A DNA stretch of 63,322 bases from an uncultured Bacteroidales bacterium (GTDB lineage: Bacteria; Bacteroidota; Bacteroidia; Bacteroidales; F082), in the NCBI GenBank assembly GCA_900317155.1, contig ONFO01000018.1:1-63322 (forward strand), in the 5' to 3' direction. The notes under the pieces are model-generated. The model had not been told where the DNA came from. It searched no databases and saw nothing but the letters and a program-made list of their open reading frames with translations. The position numbers and the translations under genes are program-made. This document shows positions 49,672 to 57,794 of the stretch, one piece after another. Each line of letters starts with the position of its first letter. The stretch's first letter is position 1.

Positions 49672-50730
49672 TCATTCTACCACTTTCCTTAATCCAGGAA
49701 CCAATCGAATCAATTTGGTTGTGAATAAACTAAGCAAAAATATTATTATTGCAATTAGTGGTAAAGTTATTACCTCGCTACAACAATGACGCAACGTGGT
49801 CGTATTAACAATAGGGACCCACAGCATGTGTGTCAAAAATATCCCAAACAAATCTTTCCTCACAAAATCAACAAATTTCAATGTTTGTGTTCCACACTTT
49901 GGAGCCAATTCTTTCACCAATACAAAAAGAGCGGTTGCCATCGCCACCACTTGAATACTCAGATTGGTGAAATAGCGTTCGTTTGCTTCTCCTGTTGAAA
50001 CAGCAATATGAAAAGTTGCAAAAATGATAACTGAAGCTCCTGCTATTCCCAATAGATAAAACCAAATTCTCTGCCTTTTTGAGAAATCTTGCCGGGAAAG
50101 GAAATATCCAAGAAGAAAATACCCAGAAAAACCGACAATGATATTCATGTTGAAAAGTGAATAGAAATGCCTCACCAATTGAAAAGCTTCTACAAACTGA
50201 AAGAAACTAACAAAAACATAAACTATCCATATTATCAAAACATAATGTAACAGTTTGTTATCTTTGGCAATTTTACGAAGCATTGGGGTTAAAAGATACA
50301 CGCCCATCAGCATTGGCAGAAACCATAGATGAACACAAGGAATCACAATTGCCCGTCTAAACAATCGCCATAGAGTAAACTCGTTAAAGCCTCTCAAAGC
50401 AAAGCCATACAAGACATACAACAAAGCCCAAAACACATACACCAAAAGGAGGCGAGGAATACGTTTTTTGAGAATATCCCTATATGTTACCTCCTTGTAT
50501 GGATTAAGCAATAAAGCCCCACTAATCATAACAAATATCGGAGCTGCTTTTGGAACCAAAAAATTATAGATGCTCGCAATACACCAATCTAAAGAAAGAG
50601 GGGAATGGTAAAATTCAATAGAACACACATGTCTGAATATTACAATGAAAGTAGCTATTACTCGTAGCAAATCAAGATAGACAATTCTCTGATTTGAATA
50701 TCGTTGCATAAACATCAATTGTAAATTCAA
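49672..50730 (-). CDS. Acyltransferase family 3 membrane protein
   Basis: 352 aa at most; ATGs at 50730, 50715 and 50709 are candidates. The promoter box at 50738-50745 makes the first leaderless, so 50715 or 50709 are more likely. About ten hydrophobic helices; YLDLLRVIATFIVIFRHV carries the conserved RxxAxxxVxxxH-like motif and PIFVMISGALLL follows, typical of O-acyltransferases that acetylate surface polysaccharides. Donor and target unknown. Clearly AT-richer than its neighbours, so possibly acquired. It stands between xerD and kdsA on the opposite strand. Confidence 0.88.
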   Translation of the reverse strand: MNLQLMFMQRYSNQRIVYLDLLRVIATFIVIFRHVCSIEFYHSPLSLDWCIASIYNFLVPKAAPIFVMISGALLLNPYKEVTYRDILKKRIPRLLLVYVFWALLYVLYGFALRGFNEFTLWRLFRRAIVIPCVHLWFLPMLMGVYLLTPMLRKIAKDNKLLHYVLIIWIVYVFVSFFQFVEAFQLVRHFYSLFNMNIIVGFSGYFLLGYFLSRQDFSKRQRIWFYLLGIAGASVIIFATFHIAVSTGEANERYFTNLSIQVVAMATALFVLVKELAPKCGTQTLKFVDFVRKDLFGIFLTHMLWVPIVNTTTLRHCCSEVITLPLIAIIIFLLSLFTTKLIRLVPGLRKVVE

Positions 50731-50737
50731 TATGTCG

Positions 50738-50793
50738 CAAAAATACTAAAAAACACTAATCCTAAAAGGATTGCTCAAAAAATACTACCTTTG
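50738..50793. promoter_or_regulatory. Divergent promoters for acyltransferase and kdsA
   Basis: Minus-strand TATTTTTG at 50738-50745 and plus-strand TACCTTTG at 50786-50793, the latter 15 bp before the kdsA ATG. Confidence 0.65.
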
Positions 50794-50808
50794 CAAAAAA
50801 TATCCACT

Positions 50809-51621
50809 ATGGACAACACGAAATACGACTTCCTGAAAAGCCTCCGTCCCGACCGTTTCTTCCTTTTGGCTGGCCCGTGCGTGATTGAGGACGAGACCTC
50901 TCCCCTTTTCATCGCCGAGACCTTGAAAACCATCTGTCAAAAACTGGATATTCCATTGGTTTTCAAAGGCTCCTACCGCAAAGCCAATCGTTCACGTTTG
51001 GACTCATTCACAGGCATTGGTGACGAAAAAGCATTGAAAGTGCTGCAAAAAGTTGCCCAAACCTTTGAAGTTCCAGTAGTGACCGACATCCATTCAGCCG
51101 AAGAAGCTGCCGTGGCCGCCGAATATGTGGATATACTGCAAATCCCTGCTTTCCTCTGTCGTCAGACTGACCTCCTTGTTGCAGCTGCCAAAACGGGCAA
51201 GACCGTCAACATCAAAAAGGGACAATTCCTATCAGGTGAGGCGATGGGCTTTGCGGTCGAGAAAGTCAGGCAATCGGGCAATGACAAGGTAATGTTGACG
51301 GAGCGTGGCTCCATGTTCGGCTACCAGGATCTGGTGGTGGATTATCGCAATATCGCTGCCATGCAAAAGTTTGACGTACCCGTCATCTTGGATGTGACTC
51401 ATTCGCTTCAACAACCTAACCAAAGCAGTGGTGTAACTGGCGGTCAGCCCGAACTCATCGGACTTATCGCCAAGGCCGGCATTGCGGCAGGCGTCGACGG
51501 CATCTTCATGGAAACCCACCCTGACCCAGCCAAAGCCAAGTCTGACGGTGCAAACATGCTCCGTCTCGACCTGGCCGAAGGCTTGCTGAAGCAATTGGTG
51601 AGCATCAAGGAAGCCCTATAA
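50809..51621 (+). CDS. kdsA: 3-deoxy-8-phosphooctulonate synthase
   Basis: 270 aa from the ATG at 50809. It condenses arabinose 5-phosphate with phosphoenolpyruvate to Kdo-8-phosphate for lipid A core. Motifs are LAGPCVIEDE, FKGSYRKANRSR, VVTDIHSAEEA, QIPAFLCRQTDLL, NIKKGQFLSGEAM and FMETHPDPAKAKSDGANML. Single gene with its own promoter; a hairpin (AAGGCACC/GGTGCCTT) follows at 51627-51646. Confidence 0.97.
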   Translation: MDNTKYDFLKSLRPDRFFLLAGPCVIEDETSPLFIAETLKTICQKLDIPLVFKGSYRKANRSRLDSFTGIGDEKALKVLQKVAQTFEVPVVTDIHSAEEAAVAAEYVDILQIPAFLCRQTDLLVAAAKTGKTVNIKKGQFLSGEAMGFAVEKVRQSGNDKVMLTERGSMFGYQDLVVDYRNIAAMQKFDVPVILDVTHSLQQPNQSSGVTGGQPELIGLIAKAGIAAGVDGIFMETHPDPAKAKSDGANMLRLDLAEGLLKQLVSIKEAL

Positions 51622-51626
51622 CAAGA

Positions 51627-51646
51627 AAGGCACCTTGCGGTGCCTT
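51627..51646. terminator. Hairpin between kdsA and DUF4831 gene
   Basis: AAGGCACC / GGTGCCTT, 4-nt loop. On the minus strand it is followed by TTCTTGTT; on the plus strand the T-tract is poor. Confidence 0.5.
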
Positions 51647-51650
51647 AGCT

Positions 51651-52733
51651 TTACAGTCTCAAATTGACAATCTGACCTGTCTTCGTGTCATACTTCAACA
51701 AGGTGTTTTGCATTGGCGCCATCAGCAATGCACCCAACTGATTGACAATCAATCTATCTTCGACCAAAGTCTTTCCATCAAGCATCACTTTCACATTTGC
51801 CATCTCTGGAACACGGTAGAATACCTTGTTCTCATAATTCATCGATTCCACAGCCGACTGGCTTGGTGCATTGATAGCCGAAGTTGTATTCATCGACAAG
51901 GTCTGAACAGTAATCATTTTTCCAGAGCCTTCCGTTCCCACCGTCAAGCCATCTGTTTCAGAGAATTTTGCAACAGTTTGAGTAGTAACTTCCTTATTAG
52001 GAACCACATATACCGTCCTCACCACTTTTTTTGAAACACGGTTGCCGATGAGCAGACTCATGTATTCCTTTTCCATGGCATCCAGCTTCTGATACATCGC
52101 ATTGAAGGTTTCAGGATTCGAAGCCATCTCAACGTCACCCGAAATCAGATAGAACTTCGCCTTGCGGATTTCCTCAATCTTGTCGGCGGCTTCCTTTGCC
52201 AATTGCGCATTGGTTTTCCCAGCTGACATCAACCCAAGAAAACCTGCATCTGTAGCAACTTCACCTATCACTTCGTTTTCAACGAATTCCGGGGATTCAA
52301 CGATTTTTTCCTCTCCGCCAAGAGAGCTCATGCCTATACTCCGAATGATACCATTGGGCATGATATCAAGCTGTATGTTGCTTCCACCGCGCACGCTGTT
52401 TAAGGTAACAAAAAACAAGGCATTGGGATCGGGAGTGGCAACAGTTGTCATCTTCACAGCCAACAGTTTATATTCCATAGACTTATATTCCACCGGATCC
52501 AACATGTCCAAATAATTGTGGGCATAGTCGCTGAGTGGCCCCTTTTCAAGTTGAGTCTCCTCAATGACGAAATCGATCTTCAACATGGTCTGAGGCAAAG
52601 CGTAATAAAGCCCGTTTTGCTGTCCCGGATTGATGTTCTTGGCAAAGGTTGTTGTGAATTGTGCCTGTACTTGACCTATCATCAAAACGATGGCCATTAG
52701 GGCAAAAGCGGTTTTAGCGACAAATCTATTCAT
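51651..52733 (-). CDS. DUF4831-family secreted protein
   Basis: 360 aa from the ATG at 52733. Signal peptide (KTAFALMAIVLMIGQVQAQ). The body has GLYYALPQTMLKIDFVIEET, SMEYKLLAVKMTTVATPDPNALF and KIEEIRKAKFYLISGDVE, which I recognise as the Bacteroidetes DUF4831 pattern. It is exported; function unknown. It stands alone, with about 50 bp of AT-rich sequence before the next upstream gene. Confidence 0.85.
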   Translation of the reverse strand: MNRFVAKTAFALMAIVLMIGQVQAQFTTTFAKNINPGQQNGLYYALPQTMLKIDFVIEETQLEKGPLSDYAHNYLDMLDPVEYKSMEYKLLAVKMTTVATPDPNALFFVTLNSVRGGSNIQLDIMPNGIIRSIGMSSLGGEEKIVESPEFVENEVIGEVATDAGFLGLMSAGKTNAQLAKEAADKIEEIRKAKFYLISGDVEMASNPETFNAMYQKLDAMEKEYMSLLIGNRVSKKVVRTVYVVPNKEVTTQTVAKFSETDGLTVGTEGSGKMITVQTLSMNTTSAINAPSQSAVESMNYENKVFYRVPEMANVKVMLDGKTLVEDRLIVNQLGALLMAPMQNTLLKYDTKTGQIVNLRL

Positions 52734-52782
52734 TTTCAAATTGTTTATGATTCAGTTTTCAAAAATACACTTTTTTTGTTTA

Positions 52783-54267
52783 TCAAAAGGTTTTTATGCC
52801 TGATTTTTCCTTTTTGCTAAAGGCCAACAAAGCCAAGAATGTCAACAAACCATTGATAATCAATATCTCAAAACCAATCTTATAGCCTCCAAACAATTGC
52901 GGTGAATACATCTTCAAGAGATAACTGATGACTGGTGAAGCAATTGCAATCCATGGCACTGCTTTATCGACGACCTTCCTGTCTTTGACGAACAATCCAA
53001 ACGTGTACAAACCCAACAGAGGTCCGTAGGTGTAACCCGCTATGTCGAACACCTTGTCAATCAACGACTCGTTATGGAAAGGTCGGAACGCAATGATAAC
53101 CAACAAGTAAAGCAAAGCAAAGGCCACGTGAATCCATTTGCGGTATTTGGTGATTTGCGCTTCCGTAAGCTGTTTCTTGTCGAAATGCATGAAATCGAAA
53201 CAGAAGGTGGTCGTCAAGGCCGTCAAAGTGCCGTCAGCACTGGAATAGCCAGCAGCCACAAGTCCGATAACGAAGACAATAGCCGTAAACTTGCTCAATG
53301 AGAACGCCACCGAAGGGAAGATTTTGTCGTTGACAACCACACCTGCTTCATTGACAGGCAACGGGAACCCTGTAACCTGAGCATAATAAATCAAGGCTGC
53401 ACCCAAGCACAAGAACAGCATATTGACCACAACAAACAGCAGACTTGAAGTCATTACATTCTTCTGTGCATCTCGCAAATTTCTGCAAGTCAAGTTCTTC
53501 TGCATCATATCCTGGTCCAATCCAGTCATGGTGATGGTGATAAACATGCCACTCAGCAACTGCTTGACCCAAAACTTGTTATGCGTCCAATCGGTTTCAA
53601 ACACCTTGGTATAGCCGTTTTGTGAGGCCGATTTCATCAAGTCGCCCAAAGAGATATTCAAGTTTTTCAGGATGAACCAAGCAGTCAGAAAAGCAGCAAG
53701 CAGCAAGAATGTCGTCTGTAAAGTGTCCGTCCAAACCACCGTCTTGATGCCACCTTTGAATGTATAAAGCAATATGATGGCAATGAAAATGACCGCAGGC
53801 ACCCAAAATGGTATGCCCCAGTCCTTGAAGACAAACTCATATAGCACAAAGACAACAAGATACATGCGTAAAGCGGAGCCCAACAGCCGCGACAAGATGA
53901 AAAATGCCGCACCCGTCTTTTCCGACCTCGGCCCGAAACGCATATTTAAATAGGTGTAAATGGAAGTCAGGTTAAGTCGGTAGTATAGCGGCAACAGCAC
54001 AAGCGCAATCGCTGCATAGCCAAGCACATAGCCAAAGACCAAAGGCATATAGGTAAACTGCCCCGTATACACCCCCCCTGGCACCGACATGAAAGTCACG
54101 CCCGACAAAGAGGCGCCAATCATGCCGTAGGCCACCACAAACCAAGGCGAGTTTTTGTTGCCCCGGAAAAATGCGTTGTTGTCGGACTTCCGTGCCGTAA
54201 AGTGCGAAATCACAAACAAAAGGATGGTGTACAAAACAAAAACAGCAAGTATAATGGTTGCATTCAT
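52783..54267 (-). CDS. Sodium:solute symporter (SSS family)
   Basis: 494 aa from the ATG at 54267; the open frame continues upstream over the promoter box (54289-54296) and another start. Thirteen or so hydrophobic helices. GMIGASLSGVTFMSVPGGVYTGQF and VAAGYSSADGTLTALTTTF (conserved Ser/Thr sodium-site region) define the SSS family. It imports a solute with Na+; substrate unknown. Divergent from the DUF486 gene. Confidence 0.92.
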   Translation of the reverse strand: MNATIILAVFVLYTILLFVISHFTARKSDNNAFFRGNKNSPWFVVAYGMIGASLSGVTFMSVPGGVYTGQFTYMPLVFGYVLGYAAIALVLLPLYYRLNLTSIYTYLNMRFGPRSEKTGAAFFILSRLLGSALRMYLVVFVLYEFVFKDWGIPFWVPAVIFIAIILLYTFKGGIKTVVWTDTLQTTFLLLAAFLTAWFILKNLNISLGDLMKSASQNGYTKVFETDWTHNKFWVKQLLSGMFITITMTGLDQDMMQKNLTCRNLRDAQKNVMTSSLLFVVVNMLFLCLGAALIYYAQVTGFPLPVNEAGVVVNDKIFPSVAFSLSKFTAIVFVIGLVAAGYSSADGTLTALTTTFCFDFMHFDKKQLTEAQITKYRKWIHVAFALLYLLVIIAFRPFHNESLIDKVFDIAGYTYGPLLGLYTFGLFVKDRKVVDKAVPWIAIASPVISYLLKMYSPQLFGGYKIGFEILIINGLLTFLALLAFSKKEKSGIKTF

Positions 54268-54288
54268 GATGTTCAAAATTTGGTTGTG

Positions 54289-54336
54289 CAAAAATAGGAA
54301 TAAATGTCGGACTTGAAAGAAATTCCCGTACTTTTG
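54289..54336. promoter_or_regulatory. Divergent promoters for symporter and DUF486 gene
   Basis: Minus-strand TATTTTTG (54289-54296) for the symporter and plus-strand TACTTTTG (54329-54336) for the DUF486 gene. Confidence 0.65.
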
Positions 54337-54360
54337 CAGCCCGTTAAAAATACATATATA

Positions 54361-54729
54361 ATGAAAGGTATCTACACCATCCTTTTGCTCATTGTTTCCA
54401 ATATCTTCATGACTTTTGCATGGTACGGACAATTGAAACTGCTCGAAATCGTCCCCAGTTCCAAGGATTGGCCGCTCTTTCTCGTCATCCTGATGTCGTG
54501 GGGTGTAGCCCTGTTCGAGTATTCTTTCATGATTCCCGCCAACCGCATCGGCTCGGTCATCAATGGAGGGCCATTCAACCTCATCCAGCTGAAAGTCATT
54601 CAGGAAGCCGTCTCACTCACTGTTTTTACCATTATTGTCATCACGGTGTTCAAGACCGAGACCTTCCGCCTTAACCACATCATTTCGTTCATCTTCATCA
54701 TTCTCGCCGTGTTTTTTGCGTTTAAAAAG
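54361..54729 (+). CDS. DUF486 small membrane protein (DMT-like)
   Basis: 122 aa from the ATG at 54361; the upstream open frame spans the promoter. Four hydrophobic helices. FMTFAWYGQLK, WGVALFEYSFMIPANRIGS and FNLIQLKVIQEAVSL are the DUF486 conserved stretch, a family related to small drug/metabolite transporters. Transported compound unknown. The stop is TGA at 54730-54732. Confidence 0.88.
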
Positions 54730-54818
54730 TGATTTTTTGTTGCAACAAACAGAAAAATGCATGATATTTGCGGACTGAAAAAGACATTATAAACTGACAA
54801 AAAAGAAAGGAAAATAAT

Positions 54819-55250
54819 ATGAAATTCTATGACATTGATTCTGTTTTCACCTTCGGAAAATATGAAGGCATGACCATCGCCGAAGTGTATGAGAAAGACC
54901 CCAAATACTTGAAATACTGCGAAGAAAACATTGACGAGTTCTACGTCTCGCCTTCCGTGATGCGCGAATTGAAGTCAATGAACCGTGCCATCAACGACTC
55001 GGCCCTGTTGGATGTCAATTTTGACAAAATGAGCGATGATGAAATTGACGATTTTATCAGCGGTCACGATGAAGAAGATGAGTTTGACGAGTCGAAACTG
55101 GAACGCGACTTCGACTGGGAGAACAATGACTTTGCTGACGACTCGCCATTTGACGAGTTTGAAGACGAATTCGACGAAGAAGAATTCAACGATGAGTTTG
55201 GCGACAGTTTCGACGAGAGCATCGACGGCGGCTTCGACGAATTGTATTGA
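54819..55250 (+). CDS. Acidic protein with ExoX_C-like N-terminus
   Basis: 143 aa. FTFGKYEGMTIAEVYEKDPKYLKYC (residues ~11-35, in order) matches the small ExoX C-terminal-like domain that also occurs at the end of exonuclease X/DnaQ proteins, here without any nuclease domain. From residue ~68 the protein is almost wholly Asp/Glu/Phe/Ser (FDEFEDEFDEEEFNDEF), possibly disordered and DNA-mimic-like. Function unknown. Followed by a strong terminator. Confidence 0.75.
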   Translation: MKFYDIDSVFTFGKYEGMTIAEVYEKDPKYLKYCEENIDEFYVSPSVMRELKSMNRAINDSALLDVNFDKMSDDEIDDFISGHDEEDEFDESKLERDFDWENNDFADDSPFDEFEDEFDEEEFNDEFGDSFDESIDGGFDELY

Positions 55251-55270
55251 TTGTCTGCAAATAAAAAAGA

Positions 55271-55322
55271 CCAACCCTCTATAGATTCCCAAGGGAATGA
55301 CATAGAGGGTTGGTTTTTTTTT
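55271..55322. terminator. Strong terminator with nested hairpin
   Basis: CCAACCCTCTAT and ATAGAGGGTTGG are perfect 12-bp arms; between them ATTCCC-AA-GGGAAT forms a second small stem. A nine-T run follows on the plus strand. It is shared by the converging GT2 gene. Confidence 0.9.
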
Positions 55323-55324
55323 GC

Positions 55325-56266
55325 TTAAGCGTTGATACGCTCCGAAATGGAATACACTCGCTTGTTGCGTTGTGTTGAAGTAATCATCTCGGCCAAGAAA
55401 CCCGTTGAGAAGAGCTGAACGCCCAAGACGATGGCCAAGAGTGCGAAATAGAACAAGGGGCGGCGCGTCATACCATAGACATGGAAGAACAAGCGCGAAC
55501 AAGCCAGATACACCGCGATGATGAATCCAGCAAGGAAAGTAATCGAGCCCAACATGCCGAAGAAATGCATCGGGCGGTTGCTAAACTTCGAGATGAAATT
55601 GATGGTCAGTAGGTCGAGATAACCACGGATGAACCGACTCATGCCAAACTTGCTGCTGCCATATTTCCGCTTCTGATGGTGTACCACCTTCTCCCCGATG
55701 TGGGTAAAGCCATTCATCTTAGCGATGACAGGGATGTAACGATGCATCTCGCCGTAAACCTGGATGTTCTTCACCACTTCATTGCGATAGGCTTTCAAGC
55801 CACAATTGAAGTCGTGTAGCTTGATGCCCGACATCCTACGCGTAGTCCAGTTGAAAAACTTGGAGGGTATGTTTTTTGCAATCTTTGAGTCATAACGCAC
55901 CTTCTTCCAACCTGATACGAGATCATAGCCATCCTCCTTAATCATCTTGTAAAGCTCGAGGATTTCATCGGGACTGTCTTGAAGGTCGGCGTCCATGGTA
56001 ATCACCACGTCGCCTTTCACCACCTTAAAGCCTTCATTCAAAGCCGGTGACTTACCATAGTTTCTTCTGAAACGAAGGGCTTTCACGTTCGGATTGGCTT
56101 CAGAAAGCTGTTGGATGATAGCCCAAGAATTGTCGGTGGAGCCATCGTCGACGAAGACGATTTCGTAGGAGAAACCATGTTCATCCATAACGCGACGAAT
56201 CCATGCCTCCAATTCGGGCAACGACTCAGCCTCATTCAGCAGGGGTACTACAACGGAAATATCCAT
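55325..56266 (-). CDS. Glycosyltransferase family 2 (DPM1/GtrB-like)
   Basis: 313 aa. The GT-A domain has VVVPLLNEAESLPEL, FVDDGSTDNS, and ITMDADLQDSPDEI (DxD). Two C-terminal transmembrane helices (ITFLAGFIIAVYLACSRLFF and YFALLAIVLGVQLFSTGFLAEM) anchor it to the inner membrane. Such enzymes move a sugar from a nucleotide donor to undecaprenyl phosphate; sugar unknown. It lies just downstream of serS on the same strand. Confidence 0.92.
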   Translation of the reverse strand: MDISVVVPLLNEAESLPELEAWIRRVMDEHGFSYEIVFVDDGSTDNSWAIIQQLSEANPNVKALRFRRNYGKSPALNEGFKVVKGDVVITMDADLQDSPDEILELYKMIKEDGYDLVSGWKKVRYDSKIAKNIPSKFFNWTTRRMSGIKLHDFNCGLKAYRNEVVKNIQVYGEMHRYIPVIAKMNGFTHIGEKVVHHQKRKYGSSKFGMSRFIRGYLDLLTINFISKFSNRPMHFFGMLGSITFLAGFIIAVYLACSRLFFHVYGMTRRPLFYFALLAIVLGVQLFSTGFLAEMITSTQRNKRVYSISERINA

Positions 56267-56280
56267 AGTTTTCTTTTTTT

Positions 56281-56353
56281 ACTATGACCAATGACTATGA
56301 CAATGACCGCTTTCACATACGATTGAAGCGGTCATAGTCATTGTCACAAGTCA
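56281..56353 (-). repeat. ATGAC-word hairpin between serS and GT2 gene
   Basis: ACTATGACCAATGACTATGACAATGACC-type words repeat and pair with AAGCGGTCATAGTCATTGTC at 56325-56344 (stem around 56304-56311/56326-56331 and outward). No gene. Confidence 0.6.
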
Positions 56354-57631
56354 TTATCGAATTTCAGTTTTTCCGCCCATATAGGGTTGCAGGGCTTTCG
56401 GGATGGCCACGCTACCATCGGCGCGGAGGTTGTTCTCCAAGAAGGCAATCAACATGCGCGGCGGGGCGACCACCGTATTATTTAAGGTGTGAGCAAAATA
56501 ATTGCCATTCTTGCCCTTGATTCTGATCTTCAGACGGCGTGCCTGAGCATCACCAAGGTAAGAGCAGCTACCCACCTCGAAATACTTCTTCTGGCGCGGC
56601 GACCAAGCTTCAACGTCGAGCGACTTCACCTTGAGGTCAGCCAAGTCGCCCGAACAGCATTCCAATGTACGTACAGGAATGTCCATGGAGCGGAACAGGT
56701 CGACGGTATTCTTCCACATTTGCTCGTACCAGTAGTCGGCATCCTCTTGTTTGCAGAGCACCACCATCTCCTGTTTCTCGAACTGGTGGATACGATACAC
56801 ACCGCGTTCCTCGATACCATGGGCACCTTTCTCCTTGCGGAAGCAGGGCGAATAGCTCGTCAGCGTGAGTGGCAGGCTCTCTTCGGGCACGATTTGGTCG
56901 ATGAACTTACCGATCATCGAGTGTTCGCTGGTGCCGATGAGATAAAGGTCTTCGCCTTCGATTTTGTACATCATTGCATCCATTTCGGCGAAACTCATCA
57001 CGCCGGAGACAATCTCGCTGCGCACCATGAAAGGAGGGATACAATAAGTGAAGCCACGGTCGATCATGAAGTCGCGAGCGTAGGTAATGACTGCTGAATG
57101 CAGACGGGCAATGTCGCCCATGAGATAATAGAAGCCATTGCCAGCCACGCGGTGAGCCGAGTCAAGGTCGAGACCATTGAATTTGGCCATAATGTCGGCA
57201 TGGTAAGGCACCTCGAAATCGGGCACCACAGGCTCGCCAAAGCGTTCTTTCTCCACGTTGAAGGTGTCGTCCTTACCAACAGGCACCTCGGGAGCAATGA
57301 TGTTCGGGATGGCATACATCACTTTGGTGAGTTGCTCCATGAGCGAAGTCTGTTGCTTGCCGAGCTGTTCAAGTTCCTGGGCATTGGCTTCAACGAGTTT
57401 TTTCATTTCGTTAGCCTTCTCTACTTCTTTGTTTTTGAAGAGAATGCCAATCTCTTTGGAAATGGAGTTGCGCTGCGAGCGAAGATCGTCGGCACGTTGC
57501 TGGCAGTCGCAATATTGGGTGTACAAGTTGATGGCCTCATCGACGAGAGGCAGTTTGTTATCCTGGTATTTCTTCTTGATGTTTTCCCTGACCACGTCGG
57601 GGTTCTTGACTAAAAACTTGATGTCTATCAT
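56354..57631 (-). CDS. serS: Seryl-tRNA synthetase
   Basis: 425 aa from the ATG at 57631; the upstream open frame crosses the promoter box at 57662-57669. The N-terminal coiled-coil arm (~30-105) binds tRNA-Ser. Class II motifs: PPFMVRSEIVSGVMSF, TLTSYSPCFRKEKGAHGIEERGVYRIHQFEKQE (motif 2, in order), and NNTVVAPPRMLIAFLENN (motif 3). Normal length. Cotranscribed with the GT2 gene is possible. Confidence 0.97.
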   Translation of the reverse strand: MIDIKFLVKNPDVVRENIKKKYQDNKLPLVDEAINLYTQYCDCQQRADDLRSQRNSISKEIGILFKNKEVEKANEMKKLVEANAQELEQLGKQQTSLMEQLTKVMYAIPNIIAPEVPVGKDDTFNVEKERFGEPVVPDFEVPYHADIMAKFNGLDLDSAHRVAGNGFYYLMGDIARLHSAVITYARDFMIDRGFTYCIPPFMVRSEIVSGVMSFAEMDAMMYKIEGEDLYLIGTSEHSMIGKFIDQIVPEESLPLTLTSYSPCFRKEKGAHGIEERGVYRIHQFEKQEMVVLCKQEDADYWYEQMWKNTVDLFRSMDIPVRTLECCSGDLADLKVKSLDVEAWSPRQKKYFEVGSCSYLGDAQARRLKIRIKGKNGNYFAHTLNNTVVAPPRMLIAFLENNLRADGSVAIPKALQPYMGGKTEIR

Positions 57632-57661
57632 AGTGAGAATGATTTGCTTCGTAAAAACGGG

Positions 57662-57669
57662 CAAAGATA
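57662..57669 (-). promoter_or_regulatory. serS promoter -7 box
   Basis: TATCTTTG on the minus strand followed by C, 30 bp before the serS start. Confidence 0.65.
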
Positions 57670-57670
57670 G

Positions 57671-57717
57671 AAAAAAAAACAAAGCCAACCATTTTCGGTT
57701 GGAAAATGGTTGGCTTT
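57671..57717 (-). terminator. Terminator after large secreted protein gene
   Basis: AAAGCCAACCATTTTC and GAAAATGGTTGGCTTT are perfect 16-bp arms with a 5-nt loop; on the minus strand a nine-T run follows. It is directly upstream of the serS promoter. Confidence 0.9.
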
Positions 57718-57794
57718 TCACATTTAGTTTTAAGACTATTCAAGAATCATTTCAAACAGGTATAACAAGGCGTACGTTATGGCCTTTATACCTA

